A DNA stretch of 64,000 bases from NCBI RefSeq assembly GCF_900094595.1, contig NZ_FMAD01000006.1, forward strand, positions 310,001-374,000, read 5' to 3'. A model generated the notes under the pieces. That model was not told the DNA's origin and ran no database searches. It saw only the letters and a program-made list of their open reading frames with translations. Origin of the DNA: Cupriavidus alkaliphilus. Lineage in GTDB: Bacteria; Pseudomonadota; Gammaproteobacteria; Burkholderiales; Burkholderiaceae. Shown piece by piece: positions 46,112 through 55,246 of this stretch (its first letter is position 1; every line of letters starts with the position of its first letter). Made by a program: the position numbers and the translations under genes.

Positions 46112-47059
46112 CTACGCCGCCCTCAGGTTGGCCAGCATGTCGGCCACCATCTCGCGCAGTCCGTACTGCGCCCGCCAGCCCCAGTCCGCGCGCGCGACCG
46201 CGTCGTCGATCGAATCCGGCCAGCCCTGCGCGATCGCCTGGCGATAGTCCGGTTCGTAGCGGATCTGGAAGCCCGGCACCTGCTCGCGGATGGCCGCGGC
46301 GATCTGCGCCGGGGTAAAGCTCATGCCGGCGATGTTGTAGCTGCCGCGCTCGTTGAGGCGGTGCGCCGGCGCTTCCATCAGTTCGATGGTGGCGCGGATG
46401 GCATCGGGCATATACATCATGGGCAGGGCCTCGTCTTCGCGCAGGAAGCAGGTGTAGGGCTCACCCTTCACCGCCGCATGGAAGATGTCGACGGCATAGT
46501 CGGTGGTGCCGCCGCCGGGCGGGGTCTTGTGCGAGATCAGGCCGGGATAGCGCACGCTGCGCACGTCGACGCCATGGTTGGCGTGATACCAGCGGCACCA
46601 GCCCTCGCCCGCCTGCTTGGAGATGCCGTAGACCGTGGTCGGCTCCATCACGGTCTGTTGCGGCGTGTGCGCGGCCGGCGTGGTCGGGCCGAAGGCGGCG
46701 ATCGAGCTGGGCCAGAACACCCGCTCCAGCCCGGTCTGCCGCGCCAGCTCCAGCACGTTGAGCAGGCTGGTCATGTTGAGGTTCCAGGCCCACTGCGGCG
46801 CCTTCTCGCCGGTGGCGGACAGCGCCGCGGCCAGCAGGTAGACCTGGGTGATGCCATGGCGCTCGACCACCGTGGCCAGCTCGCCGCGGTCGGTGGCGTT
46901 GAGCATTTCGTGGGTCAGCTGCACGTGGCGGCCGGTCGGCACCACGTCGGAGGTGATCACGTTGCCGCGGCCGTAGCGCTCGGCCAGGGCCAGCGCCAGC
47001 TCGGACCCGATCTGGCCATTGGCACCGACGATCAGGACCTTGGGGTTGCCTGCTTCCAT
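46112..47059 (-). CDS. tdh: L-threonine 3-dehydrogenase, SDR type
   Basis: 315-residue NAD-dependent short-chain dehydrogenase that oxidises threonine to 2-amino-3-ketobutyrate. The extended-SDR motif GANGQIGSE (13-21) and the YxxxK pair in TVYGISK are present. This epimerase-like threonine dehydrogenase type differs from the zinc-dependent E. coli enzyme and is known from Cupriavidus necator. It overlaps kbl by one base (TGATG), and the product of one is the substrate of the other. Confidence 0.9.
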   Translation of the reverse strand: MEAGNPKVLIVGANGQIGSELALALAERYGRGNVITSDVVPTGRHVQLTHEMLNATDRGELATVVERHGITQVYLLAAALSATGEKAPQWAWNLNMTSLLNVLELARQTGLERVFWPSSIAAFGPTTPAAHTPQQTVMEPTTVYGISKQAGEGWCRWYHANHGVDVRSVRYPGLISHKTPPGGGTTDYAVDIFHAAVKGEPYTCFLREDEALPMMYMPDAIRATIELMEAPAHRLNERGSYNIAGMSFTPAQIAAAIREQVPGFQIRYEPDYRQAIAQGWPDSIDDAVARADWGWRAQYGLREMVADMLANLRAA

Positions 47060-48258
47060 CAGATCAACCCCAGTTCGCGGCCGGCCTGGCCGAAGGCGTC
47101 CAGCGCCGCCTGCAGCGTGGCCTCGTCATGCAGCGCGCTCATCTGCACGCGGATGCGCGCCTGCCCCTTGGGCACCACCGGATAGAAGAAGCCGACCACG
47201 TACACGCCCAGCTCCAGCAGCCGCTGCGCCAGCTGCTGCGCCTTGTCGGCGTCGTAGACCATGATCGGGATGATGGGGTGGTCGCCCGCCTTGACGTCGA
47301 AACCCAGCTGGTCCAGCCCGGCGCGGAAGAAACTGGTGTTGCGCTCGAGCCGGTCGCGCAGCTCGGTGCTGCCTTCGAGGATATCGAGCACCGCGATCGA
47401 CGCGCCCACGATCGCCGGCGCCACCGTATTCGAGAACAGATACGGCCGCGAGCGCTGGCGCAGCAGCGCCACCACTTCCTTGCGCGCGCTGGTGAAGCCG
47501 CCCGACGCGCCGCCCAGCGCCTTGCCGAGCGTGCCGGTGATGATGTCGATCTTGCCGAACACGCCGCGCGCCTCGTGCGTGCCGCGGCCGCGCTGGCCCA
47601 TGAAGCCGGTGGCATGGCATTCGTCGATGCCCAGCAGCGCGCCATACTCGTCGCACAGCGCGCGCATGGCGTCCAGGCGGGCCACGGTGCCGTCCATCGA
47701 GAACACGCCGTCGGAGAACACCAGCGTGTAGCGCGCGCCGTCCGCGCGCGCCTGTTCCAGCTGCGCGCGCAGGTCGTCCATGTCGTTGTGCTGGTAGCGG
47801 TAGCGCCGCGCCTTGGACAGACGGATCCCGTCGATGATCGAGGCGTGGTTGAGCGCATCGCTGATGACCGCGTCTTCCGCGCCCAGCAGCGTTTCGAACA
47901 GCCCGCCATTGGCATCGAAGGCCGAGCCGTAGAGGATGGTGTCCTCGGTGCCGAGGAAGTTCGACAGCCGCGCCTCCAGCGTCTTGTGCAGGTCCTGCGT
48001 GCCGCAGATAAAGCGTACCGAGCTGAGGCCGAAGCCATGCGTGCGCAGCGCTTCGTGCGCGGCCTCGATCACGCGCGGGTGCGACGACAGGCCCAGGTAG
48101 TTGTTGGCGCACAGGTTGATGACCTCGCGTCCGTCGCTGGTGCGCACGCGCGCGCCCTGCGGCGTGGCGATCACGCGCTCGTTCTTGTACAGCCCGGCGT
48201 CGCGGATGGATTGCAGCTCGTCGCGGATGGACGCATAGAACGCCTGGGCATTCGGCAT
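47059..48258 (-). CDS. kbl: glycine C-acetyltransferase (2-amino-3-ketobutyrate CoA ligase)
   Basis: 399-residue PLP enzyme that cleaves 2-amino-3-ketobutyrate with CoA to glycine and acetyl-CoA. The PLP Lys is in GTLGKALGG, and [15 protein letters not shown] matches the family. Length equals E. coli Kbl (398). With tdh it forms the threonine degradation operon, and the XRE-cupin regulator is divergent. The region between them holds repeated ATCGAAC boxes. Confidence 0.94.
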   Translation of the reverse strand: MPNAQAFYASIRDELQSIRDAGLYKNERVIATPQGARVRTSDGREVINLCANNYLGLSSHPRVIEAAHEALRTHGFGLSSVRFICGTQDLHKTLEARLSNFLGTEDTILYGSAFDANGGLFETLLGAEDAVISDALNHASIIDGIRLSKARRYRYQHNDMDDLRAQLEQARADGARYTLVFSDGVFSMDGTVARLDAMRALCDEYGALLGIDECHATGFMGQRGRGTHEARGVFGKIDIITGTLGKALGGASGGFTSARKEVVALLRQRSRPYLFSNTVAPAIVGASIAVLDILEGSTELRDRLERNTSFFRAGLDQLGFDVKAGDHPIIPIMVYDADKAQQLAQRLLELGVYVVGFFYPVVPKGQARIRVQMSALHDEATLQAALDAFGQAGRELGLI

Positions 48259-48316
48259 GGCTTGGCTCCGTTAGGGTCGAGGGTGGCTGTCGGGTGTGCT
48301 ACGATCCGATCGATAA

Positions 48317-48362
48317 ATCGAACACGTTCTGTATATCGAACGTTTTGCGCAATATAACGAAC
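48317..48362. promoter_or_regulatory. repeated ATCGAAC operator-like boxes
   Basis: ATCGAAC occurs at 48317-48323 and 48335-48341, with a variant AACGAAC at 48356-48362, between kbl and the divergent regulator. GAACACGTTC (48320-48329) forms a small palindrome. This is probably the binding region for the XRE-cupin protein. Confidence 0.5.
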
Positions 48363-48370
48363 ATCATTCC

Positions 48371-48967
48371 ATGACGCAAGCCCTGGTACAGACCCCGCAG
48401 GCCGACGGGCCGCCCGCCGTCGGCATGGCGCTGCAGGCGCTGCGCCAGCAGCAGCGGCTGTCGCTCGATGAACTGTCGCGCCGCGCGGGGGTTTCCAAGT
48501 CGATGCTGTCGCAGATCGAACGCAACCTGGCCAATCCGACCGTGGCGGTGCTGTGGCGCCTGGCCAATGCGCTCGGCGTGAGCCTGACCGACTTCCTTGC
48601 CGGCGGCGCCGCGGAGCCTCCCGGCGGCGGCATCACCGTGGTCCAGCCGCACGCGATCCCGTCGCTGAAGAGCCCCGACACGCGCTGCGACCTGCGCATC
48701 CTGGGCCCGATCGATCTGGCCGGACGTTTCGAGTGGTATGAGCTGACGATCCAGGCCGGCGGCGTGCTGTCCTCCGAGCCGCACGAGACCGGCACCCAGG
48801 AACACCTGTCGGTGCTGAGCGGATCGATGACGGTGCGCGCGGGCGCCGATGAGAAGAAGCTGCGGCACGGCGAGACCGCGCGCTATGCGGCCGATGTCGC
48901 ACATGCGATCTCCAATGGTGGCAAGACCACGGCCACCGCACTACTGGTTGTAGTGCATCCGGGGTAA
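48371..48967 (+). CDS. XRE family regulator with cupin domain
   Basis: 198-residue regulator. The N-terminal helix-turn-helix (about 17-75, with LSLDELSRRAGVSKSMLSQIERN) is joined to a C-terminal cupin (about 115-195, with HETGTQEHLSVLSGSM). Such proteins often sense amino acids or polyamines. Divergent position suggests control of kbl-tdh in response to threonine or glycine, which is inference. Confidence 0.9.
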   Translation: MTQALVQTPQADGPPAVGMALQALRQQQRLSLDELSRRAGVSKSMLSQIERNLANPTVAVLWRLANALGVSLTDFLAGGAAEPPGGGITVVQPHAIPSLKSPDTRCDLRILGPIDLAGRFEWYELTIQAGGVLSSEPHETGTQEHLSVLSGSMTVRAGADEKKLRHGETARYAADVAHAISNGGKTTATALLVVVHPG

Positions 48968-48997
48968 GGCGGGCAAGGAAGGCGGCGGCGCCCGCCT
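48967..48997. terminator. hairpin between convergent operons
   Basis: AGGCGGGC and GCCCGCCT form an 8-bp stem with a 15-base loop between the regulator gene and the molybdenum-hydroxylase operon. It could end both. Confidence 0.4.
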
Positions 48998-49012
48998 ACC
49001 CCCCAGGGTTGT

Positions 49013-50179
49013 TCAGCGGGCGCCGAACAAACGTTTCACACGCTCCCACAGCACGCCGAAAAACATTGTCACCGGGTTCAGGCGCACGGCCTGGTTGCGT
49101 TCGGCCTCGCTGAGCGTGGGGTCCATCCTGCGCGACACCGACTTGCCGAAGTCGGCGATCATCCGCCGCACGAAGTCGCGCACCAGCCCCGAGCGCGAGA
49201 ACTGGGCCAGCGGCCCTTGCAGCGAATACTGCAGGTCAACCGCAACTTCGGTTTCGCCGGCGGACAAGGCCCTGAGCGCATAGGCGATATCGCCCGCGGC
49301 CTTGGAATTGCTGAGCGAGTCCTGCCCCGCCCCTTTCAGCACGCCGCGCTGGTTTGCATCATCGCGCTGCAGGCGCGCGGCGCCCTCGAACCTTGCCGAC
49401 ATGGGGCCGAACTTGATGGCGATATGGCCCCTGACCTTTTCCCCCGCCACTTCCGTCAGCACCGCGCCCGGCAGGCAGCCCGCCACGGCCGGCAGGTCCG
49501 CCATGAAGGCCCATACGTCCTCCAGCGCATAGGGCACGGTAAAGCTGCCTTCAATGCGCGACCAACCCTTGCGGTCGGCCGAACGTTCCGGCTCGGCACT
49601 GCCCGCCGCAGCCAGGTGCGCCTGCGTGCCGAGCGCTTCAGCCGCGACGGTGAAACCCGCAAACGGCATCGTGGCGGCGGCCGCGCCGGCATGCCGTGCA
49701 ATCACGCCGGCGGCTGTGCGGCGTGCATCCAGTACCGAACGGATGGCGGCAACGATGCCCATATAGCCGGTGCAGCGACACAGGTTGCCGGACAGCTCAT
49801 GGCGGATGGTGGCCTCGTCGGCATCGGGCAGGCGCAGCACGATATCGCGCGCGGTGGCCAGCATCCCCGGCGTACAGAAGCCGCACTGCAGCGCGTGATG
49901 CCGGTTGAAGGCGGCACGCAGGTCGGCCATGACCGCGTCGTCCTCGTAGCCCTCCACCGTGACGATCTCGGCGCCCTGGCAGGCGGCGGCAAAGGTGATG
50001 CACGAGCGCACCGGCTTGTCGTCCACCAGCACGGTGCAGGCGCCGCACACGCCGTGCTCGCAGCCAAGGTGGGTGCCGGTCAGGCGATGCGTGTCGCGCA
50101 GGTAGTCGCCCAGGTGCGTCCGGTCCGCGCACGCGCCGGACACCCGGCGGCCGTTGACGGTGAATTCGATGGTCTGCAC
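49013..50179 (-). CDS. molybdenum hydroxylase [2Fe-2S] subunit fused to a CoxG-like SRPBCC domain
   Basis: 388-residue two-domain protein. Residues 1-155 are a xanthine-dehydrogenase-type iron-sulfur subunit with Cys40, 45, 48 and 60 for one cluster and Cys99, 102, 134 and 136 for the other. Residues about 205-345 are a CoxG-like SRPBCC domain (GSFTVPYALEDVWAFMADL), and the end is hydrophobic and basic, a possible membrane anchor. CoxG is usually a separate protein that tethers CO dehydrogenase to the membrane. GTG at 50179 has GAGGAG upstream. It is last in a three-gene operon for a pyridine-ring hydroxylase. Confidence 0.9.
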   Translation of the reverse strand: MQTIEFTVNGRRVSGACADRTHLGDYLRDTHRLTGTHLGCEHGVCGACTVLVDDKPVRSCITFAAACQGAEIVTVEGYEDDAVMADLRAAFNRHHALQCGFCTPGMLATARDIVLRLPDADEATIRHELSGNLCRCTGYMGIVAAIRSVLDARRTAAGVIARHAGAAAATMPFAGFTVAAEALGTQAHLAAAGSAEPERSADRKGWSRIEGSFTVPYALEDVWAFMADLPAVAGCLPGAVLTEVAGEKVRGHIAIKFGPMSARFEGAARLQRDDANQRGVLKGAGQDSLSNSKAAGDIAYALRALSAGETEVAVDLQYSLQGPLAQFSRSGLVRDFVRRMIADFGKSVSRRMDPTLSEAERNQAVRLNPVTMFFGVLWERVKRLFGAR

Positions 50180-50189
50180 GGGACGCTCC

Positions 50190-51017
50190 TCAGTTCAGCA
50201 GTTGCGTGACGCAGCGCATCACGACGGTTCGGTACAGCTTGCGGTCGATGGCGTCCTTGCCCGGCGCGGCCTGCGCGACGGCTTCGGCAACGGCATCGGC
50301 CGTCAGCGCGGCCGCGCCCTGCGCCGCCACGGCGCGCGTCAGGCCGGGCAGCACCATGGGCGGACCGTCCAGCGCGCCGAGCACGATGCGGGCGAAGCGG
50401 CGGCTGGCGTCGAAGTAAGCGGCGCAGCTGGCCTCGGCGAATTCGCCGGTCTTGCGGCACAGCTTCTGGTAGCCCCAGCGGCTGTGCGCGGTCTTCAGCG
50501 GCACCCGCACTGCGGCGATCAGCTCGCCGTCGGCGAGAACGGTGGTGTAGGCGCCGATCATGAACGACTCCATCGGTACTTCGCGCATGCCGGCCGCGGA
50601 TGCGATCTCGATGCGCGCGCCCAATGCGGTCATTGCCACGACCCAGTCGGCCGCCGGATCCGCATGCGCGAGGCTGCCGCCTACGGTGCCACGATTGCGG
50701 ATCGCCCGATAGGCGATGCCGCCGGCAACGGCCTGCAGCAGGGTGCCGCGCAGCGGTTCGAACACGCCGTCCTCGATCTGCGCGTGGGTGACGCAGGCGC
50801 CGATGCGGATGCCGTCAGCGGCTGCGGTCACGTCGCGCAATTCGCGCAGCGCCGACACATCGACCACCGTATCGGGCCGGGTCAGGCGCAGGTTCAGCAT
50901 CGGCCCCAGCGATTGCCCGCCGCCCATGGCCTTGGATACATCGGTACCCGCGCCCAGGCGGGACAGCGCCTCCGGCAGCGAGCCGGGCGCGTGATAGGAA
51001 AATGCAACGGCTTTCAT
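50190..51017 (-). CDS. molybdenum hydroxylase FAD-binding subunit (CoxM-like)
   Basis: 275-residue FAD subunit that passes electrons between the Fe-S clusters and the acceptor. Landmarks are the N-terminal FAD-binding segment GGGQSLGPMLNLRL (near 32) and the second site NRGTVGGSLAHADPAADW. It lies 3 bp after the large-subunit gene and 10 bp before the Fe-S subunit gene. With those it should form an enzyme that adds water-derived oxygen to a heteroaromatic ring. Confidence 0.92.
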   Translation of the reverse strand: MKAVAFSYHAPGSLPEALSRLGAGTDVSKAMGGGQSLGPMLNLRLTRPDTVVDVSALRELRDVTAAADGIRIGACVTHAQIEDGVFEPLRGTLLQAVAGGIAYRAIRNRGTVGGSLAHADPAADWVVAMTALGARIEIASAAGMREVPMESFMIGAYTTVLADGELIAAVRVPLKTAHSRWGYQKLCRKTGEFAEASCAAYFDASRRFARIVLGALDGPPMVLPGLTRAVAAQGAAALTADAVAEAVAQAAPGKDAIDRKLYRTVVMRCVTQLLN

Positions 51018-51020
51018 CGG

Positions 51021-53417
51021 TCAGGCAGCCTTCCGGTTATGCGCATCGGCCTCGGCCGCCTCCAGCGCTTCCAGGAGCTTGCGCGGCGTCAGCGGCGTCT
51101 CCTTCAGCTCGACGCCGAAATCGCGCAGCGCGTCGTTGACGGCATTGAAGATGGCCGCTGGCGGCGCGATCGCCCCGCCCTCGCCCATGCCCTTGGCGCC
51201 GAACTCCGTATGCGGCGAGGGCGTCTCGAAATGATGGATGCGGATCGACGGGATCTCTGTGGGTCCCGGCAGCATGTAGTCCGCCAGCGTCGACGCCAGC
51301 GGCTGGCCATTGCCGTCGTAGTGCATGGCTTCGAACATCGCGGTGCCGATGCCCTGTGCCACGCCGCCGTAGGTCTGCCCTTCCACGACCATCGGGTTGA
51401 TCATGGTGCCGCAGTCCTCCACCACCACGTAGTCGAGGATCCCGACGTGGCCGGAGTCGATATCGACTTCCACAGCCACGGCATGCGTGGCGTAAGTGAA
51501 GCTGCCGGTATCGACAGCGGGCTTGAAGCCCATCGTGATTTCCAGCCCCTGCGCGTCGACGTCCGGCGGCAACAGGTGCGGGTTGATGTACCAGGCGTTG
51601 GCGATGCGCGCGATATCGGCGGTGTCCGCATCCCCGGCGGCCACGGCGCCATCGCGGAACGCCACGGCGTCCTGCGGCTGGCCAAGCAAGTGCGCGCCGA
51701 TCTTCAGCAGACGCGGCAGCAGTGCCTTGCACGCACGCGATACCGCGCCGCCCGACATGACCAGCGAGCGCGAGGCATACGTGCCGGTCGAGAATGGCGT
51801 CAGTCCGGTGTCCCCGTGCACCACCTTGATCCGCGCGATATCGATGCCAAGGATCTCGTTGGCAATCTGCGCAAAGGTGGTTTCCATGCCCTGCCCGTGC
51901 GAATGCACGCCCACGCGCACCTCCAGTCCACCGTCCGGCGTGATGCGCACCGTCGCAGAATCGAAGCCCGGGATCACCGGCGTGCCCCACGCGGCGAACA
52001 CCGAGGTGCCGTGCGCCGATTGCTCGGTGTAGGTGCCGAAACCCACGCCGATATAGGTGCTGCCCTGCGGCCCCGCCTTCTGGCGCGCACGGATCGCGGG
52101 CAGGCCGATCATCTCCATGGCCTTGCGTACGCTGGCCGGATAGTCGCCGCCGTCGAAATGCTTGTTGGTGACGTTCACATAGGGCATGGCCTCGGGCGGC
52201 ACCAGGTTTTCGCAGCGCACCTCCCACGGCTCGCGTCCCACTTCGCGGGCGATGGCGTCGATCATCAGCTCCATCGCAAAGCAGACCCCGGTACGCGCCA
52301 CGCCGCGATAGGGTACGAAGCCCGGCTTGTTGGTCGCCACGCAAGTGGTTTCGCAGCGGTACCCGTCGAAGGCGTACGGCCCCGGCAGGTTGCCGATCGC
52401 CTGCCCCGGCTCCAGGCCGATGGTAAACGGCCAGACCGAGTAGGCGCCGCCATCGATCACGATCTTTGCATCCAGCGCCAGCAAGCGGCCGCGCGCATCG
52501 GCATACGCGGTCAGGTCGTAGTGGTGCTCGCGCGAGTTCGCGCCGGCGGTCAGGTGCTCGCGCCGGTCCTCGATAAAGCGGAACGGGCGCTTGTAGGTCA
52601 GCGCCAGCCACGCGATGCACAGCTCTTCCTGCTGCAGCACGCACTTGTAGCCGAAGGCACCACCCACGTCGGGCGAAATCACCCGCACGCGCTCCTGCTC
52701 CAGCCCCAGGCAGTGCGCCAGGATCGTGCGGATCATGTGCGGCACCTGCGTCGCGCTGTAGACCACCAACTGGTCGAACTGGTGGTCCCAGTAGGCCAGC
52801 ACCGCCTTGCCTTCCATCGGCACCATGCACTGACGCGCCAGGTCGATCTTGCGGCGCACCACGACCGTGGCCTCGCGCTGGCGCGCCTCGAAGTTCTTGT
52901 CGGCGGTCAGCGTCAGGAAGGTGTTGTCGCGCCAGTGGTCATGCACGCGCAGCTCGCGGGCAAGCTGGCGGGCCTGGGTCACGTCGGCCAGCGCGGGCAG
53001 TTCGTCGAACGACACGGCAACCTGCTCGGCGATGTCTTCCGCCTCGGCGCGCGTGGGCGCGAACGCCATCGCCACCGGTTCGCCAACGAAGCGCACCTTG
53101 CCGCTGGCCAGTGGCGGCTGTGCCGAGGGCTGGTAGGACGGGAAGGCCGAATCGGCGACGATGTCGCTGGCCGCCGTCATGTCTTCACGCACGATCACCG
53201 CAGCGGCGTGCCGGGACGGCTTGGTTACCGACAGCAGCCGGGCGTGCGCGACCGGGCTGCGCAGGAACGCCACTTCCTGCAAGTCCGGCATGGCGATGTC
53301 CGCGACGAAGCGGCCCTTGCCGTGCAGATGGCGGGCGTCTTCCTTGCGCGCCACGCGCGCGCCGACTCCCTGGCCGCGCGCGCTTTCCGGGTGATCCGGT
53401 TCGATCGACGATGTCAT
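51021..53417 (-). CDS. molybdenum hydroxylase large subunit (xanthine dehydrogenase family)
   Basis: 798-residue molybdopterin-cytosine-dinucleotide-type catalytic subunit. The catalytic Glu is about Glu746 in GMGEGG. The loop equivalent to the CO dehydrogenase AYxCSFR signature reads PYRGVART, so this is not a form I CO dehydrogenase. Next to the pyridine genes, ring hydroxylation of picolinate to 6-hydroxypicolinate is the best guess; a nicotinate-type role is the alternative. The ATG at 53417 follows AAGG. A TCAG-N4-CTGA operator lies 35 bp upstream. Confidence 0.9.
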   Translation of the reverse strand: MTSSIEPDHPESARGQGVGARVARKEDARHLHGKGRFVADIAMPDLQEVAFLRSPVAHARLLSVTKPSRHAAAVIVREDMTAASDIVADSAFPSYQPSAQPPLASGKVRFVGEPVAMAFAPTRAEAEDIAEQVAVSFDELPALADVTQARQLARELRVHDHWRDNTFLTLTADKNFEARQREATVVVRRKIDLARQCMVPMEGKAVLAYWDHQFDQLVVYSATQVPHMIRTILAHCLGLEQERVRVISPDVGGAFGYKCVLQQEELCIAWLALTYKRPFRFIEDRREHLTAGANSREHHYDLTAYADARGRLLALDAKIVIDGGAYSVWPFTIGLEPGQAIGNLPGPYAFDGYRCETTCVATNKPGFVPYRGVARTGVCFAMELMIDAIAREVGREPWEVRCENLVPPEAMPYVNVTNKHFDGGDYPASVRKAMEMIGLPAIRARQKAGPQGSTYIGVGFGTYTEQSAHGTSVFAAWGTPVIPGFDSATVRITPDGGLEVRVGVHSHGQGMETTFAQIANEILGIDIARIKVVHGDTGLTPFSTGTYASRSLVMSGGAVSRACKALLPRLLKIGAHLLGQPQDAVAFRDGAVAAGDADTADIARIANAWYINPHLLPPDVDAQGLEITMGFKPAVDTGSFTYATHAVAVEVDIDSGHVGILDYVVVEDCGTMINPMVVEGQTYGGVAQGIGTAMFEAMHYDGNGQPLASTLADYMLPGPTEIPSIRIHHFETPSPHTEFGAKGMGEGGAIAPPAAIFNAVNDALRDFGVELKETPLTPRKLLEALEAAEADAHNRKAA

Positions 53418-53451
53418 TGCCTTGTCCGTTCCGATGATAAGCGTGGCTTAT

Positions 53452-53463
53452 TCAGCATACTGA
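53452..53463. promoter_or_regulatory. TCAG-N4-CTGA operator, hydroxylase operon
   Basis: TCAGCATACTGA lies 35 bp upstream of the molybdenum-hydroxylase large-subunit gene. The same element occurs six more times in this window, always at promoters of the pyridine genes. Confidence 0.7.
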
Positions 53464-53545
53464 CCAAAATCCTATGAAAATGCGGGCGGCCCTGTCAATT
53501 GCGGCTTTACCGCATCCCGGCACGCCGCCATGCCGTTGCGGGCAC

Positions 53546-54175
53546 CTATTCCCGCACGCCGATGGCGGCAAGCCCCTCCGCCCGGGTGGCGACCGTTGCG
53601 TACTTCTGCGCCATGTCGAACAGGTTGGCCTCATGCGGCCCCAGCGCGCGGTCGCCCACGCAGTCGGACAGCACCAGTGGGCGGAAGCCGTACTGCATCG
53701 CATCGACCACGCTGGCACGCACGCACCCGCTGGTGACGGCACCGGCCACGACAAGCGTGCGCACGCCGCGCTGCGTCAGCCACGCCGCCAGCGATGTGCC
53801 GAAGAACGCTGACGGCACGGACTTGCGCACCACCAGTTCGCCCGGTTGCGGCGCCAGTTCTGCCACGATGGCGCTGTTGAAGGCATGCTCCGTCAGCGTC
53901 AGCATGTTCGGCACCTTCATCGAGAAGACGTTGTGGTCCGCGCCATCGTCGGCGTACACGATGCGGCTGTGCGCGATGGGCCAGCCTTCGCGCCGCGCCA
54001 CCGCGAGCAGCGGCACGGTATTGGCAATGGCCTCGCGGATATTGCCGCCGCCGAATATCGCCGGATCGGCGAAGCCGTTGACGAAGTCCACGATCAGCAA
54101 CCCGAAGGGCTCGGCCAGCTCCAGCGTATTGCCGAAGCCCTGGCGCTGGTACGCGCCGCTTTCCTTGAGCATCAT
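53546..54175 (-). CDS. picF: maleamate amidohydrolase (isochorismatase family; PicF/NicF-like)
   Basis: 209-residue cysteine hydrolase predicted to turn maleamate into maleate and ammonia. The triad Asp30, Lys118 and Cys151 (GAVTSGCVRA) is intact. The ATG at 54175 overlaps the dioxygenase gene by 4 bp. It is last in the five-gene operon whose neighbours catalyse the preceding and following steps, which supports the assignment over other isochorismatase-like amidases such as N-carbamoylsarcosine amidase. Confidence 0.85.
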   Translation of the reverse strand: MMLKESGAYQRQGFGNTLELAEPFGLLIVDFVNGFADPAIFGGGNIREAIANTVPLLAVARREGWPIAHSRIVYADDGADHNVFSMKVPNMLTLTEHAFNSAIVAELAPQPGELVVRKSVPSAFFGTSLAAWLTQRGVRTLVVAGAVTSGCVRASVVDAMQYGFRPLVLSDCVGDRALGPHEANLFDMAQKYATVATRAEGLAAIGVRE

Positions 54176-55230
54176 GACTTGTCCTCCGGGTAGCGGAAAC
54201 CGTCGGTCACCTTGCCCGCGGTCACCATGTCGACGCCGTCGAGGCGCACGGTGCAGCGGCGCACGGGGATGTCGATATGGCAGGCCGTGGTGCGATGGCC
54301 GCCGGCCTCGTTGTTCGGACCGAGCGAGAACAGGAAGTTGCCCTCGAAAGCGCGCGCATCCATGCCGATGGTGGCCTCTCGGTCGTACAGGCCCAGCGTG
54401 GACCAGTGCGCGCGCGGCTGCAACCCCCAGCCGATATGCGAGATGGCATAGGCTTCGGGATCGTTGAACGACGCCATGTATTCGCTCAGCAGTTCGGCAT
54501 GTAGCCCGCCTTCGATGCGCGTCGCAAAGCCTGCTTCTACCGTCAGACGGATCGGTTCGGTGACGTAGGTCTTCTGCGGCAGCAGGATGTCCCCCTGGTC
54601 CAGCACGATGGTCCCGTAAGCGGCGCCTTCGTTCGGCCAGGTCAGTGCGAAGCCGCTGGGCCAGTGGTCCCAGCGCCCGGGCTCGTCGACAAAGCCGTAC
54701 TCGCTGATGGCGGGGAATTCACCCAGCGGGCAGCGCAGGTCGGTGCCGGCGGGCGAGATGACCTGCATTTCCTGCGCGTCTGCCAGCCGCTGCGAAGCCG
54801 CCTTCACGCGTTCGCGATCGGCTTCGCAGGGCACCATGCGCGCCAGCACTTCGGGCGGCTCGACGGCCAGCAGGATCCTGGTTCCGCCCAGCAGGATCTC
54901 GTGCTGCTCGGGCGAGAACAGCAGTGTCATCAGGTCCAGCACCAGGTCGCTCGCCTTCAGCGCAGCGATGGCCGCCGGGTTGCCGGTCAGCGGCGTGGTG
55001 CCGAGGTAGGCGAGCGAATCGCGGCTCAGTGCCTTTTCGCCATTGACGGGCGGCAGGTCAAGCCGGTTGACGATGGCGCCCATCGACTGCGTGGCGGTGA
55101 GCGCGGTGGACAGCGTCTGTGGGTGGGTGGCGGCACTGGTCAGGATGGTGACGGTCTGACCCGGCTCCAGCCGGGACAGCCGCAGCACCTTGCGCCAGGC
55201 CTCGATCATCTGGTGGTCGCTTACCGGCAT
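54172..55230 (-). CDS. picD: 2,5-dihydroxypyridine 5,6-dioxygenase (PicD/NicX)
   Basis: 352-residue non-heme iron enzyme that opens 2,5-dihydroxypyridine to N-formylmaleamate. The iron ligands known for NicX, His265, His318 and Asp320, fall at exactly these positions (SHIGWG, CHIDIP). The ATG at 55230 has AAGGAG upstream and removes an unconserved extension. It is coupled to the amidase gene and follows the deformylase gene by 16 bp. NicX in the nicotinate pathway does the same step, so this enzyme alone does not tell the starting compound. Confidence 0.92.
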   Translation of the reverse strand: MPVSDHQMIEAWRKVLRLSRLEPGQTVTILTSAATHPQTLSTALTATQSMGAIVNRLDLPPVNGEKALSRDSLAYLGTTPLTGNPAAIAALKASDLVLDLMTLLFSPEQHEILLGGTRILLAVEPPEVLARMVPCEADRERVKAASQRLADAQEMQVISPAGTDLRCPLGEFPAISEYGFVDEPGRWDHWPSGFALTWPNEGAAYGTIVLDQGDILLPQKTYVTEPIRLTVEAGFATRIEGGLHAELLSEYMASFNDPEAYAISHIGWGLQPRAHWSTLGLYDREATIGMDARAFEGNFLFSLGPNNEAGGHRTTACHIDIPVRRCTVRLDGVDMVTAGKVTDGFRYPEDKS

Positions 55231-55246
55231 GTCGGCTCCTTGTTCG

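Noticed and set aside
51021..53417. Carbon monoxide dehydrogenase large subunit
   Set aside because: The active-site loop lacks the form I Cys signature (PYRGVART here), and the neighbours are pyridine-degradation genes without coxDEF.
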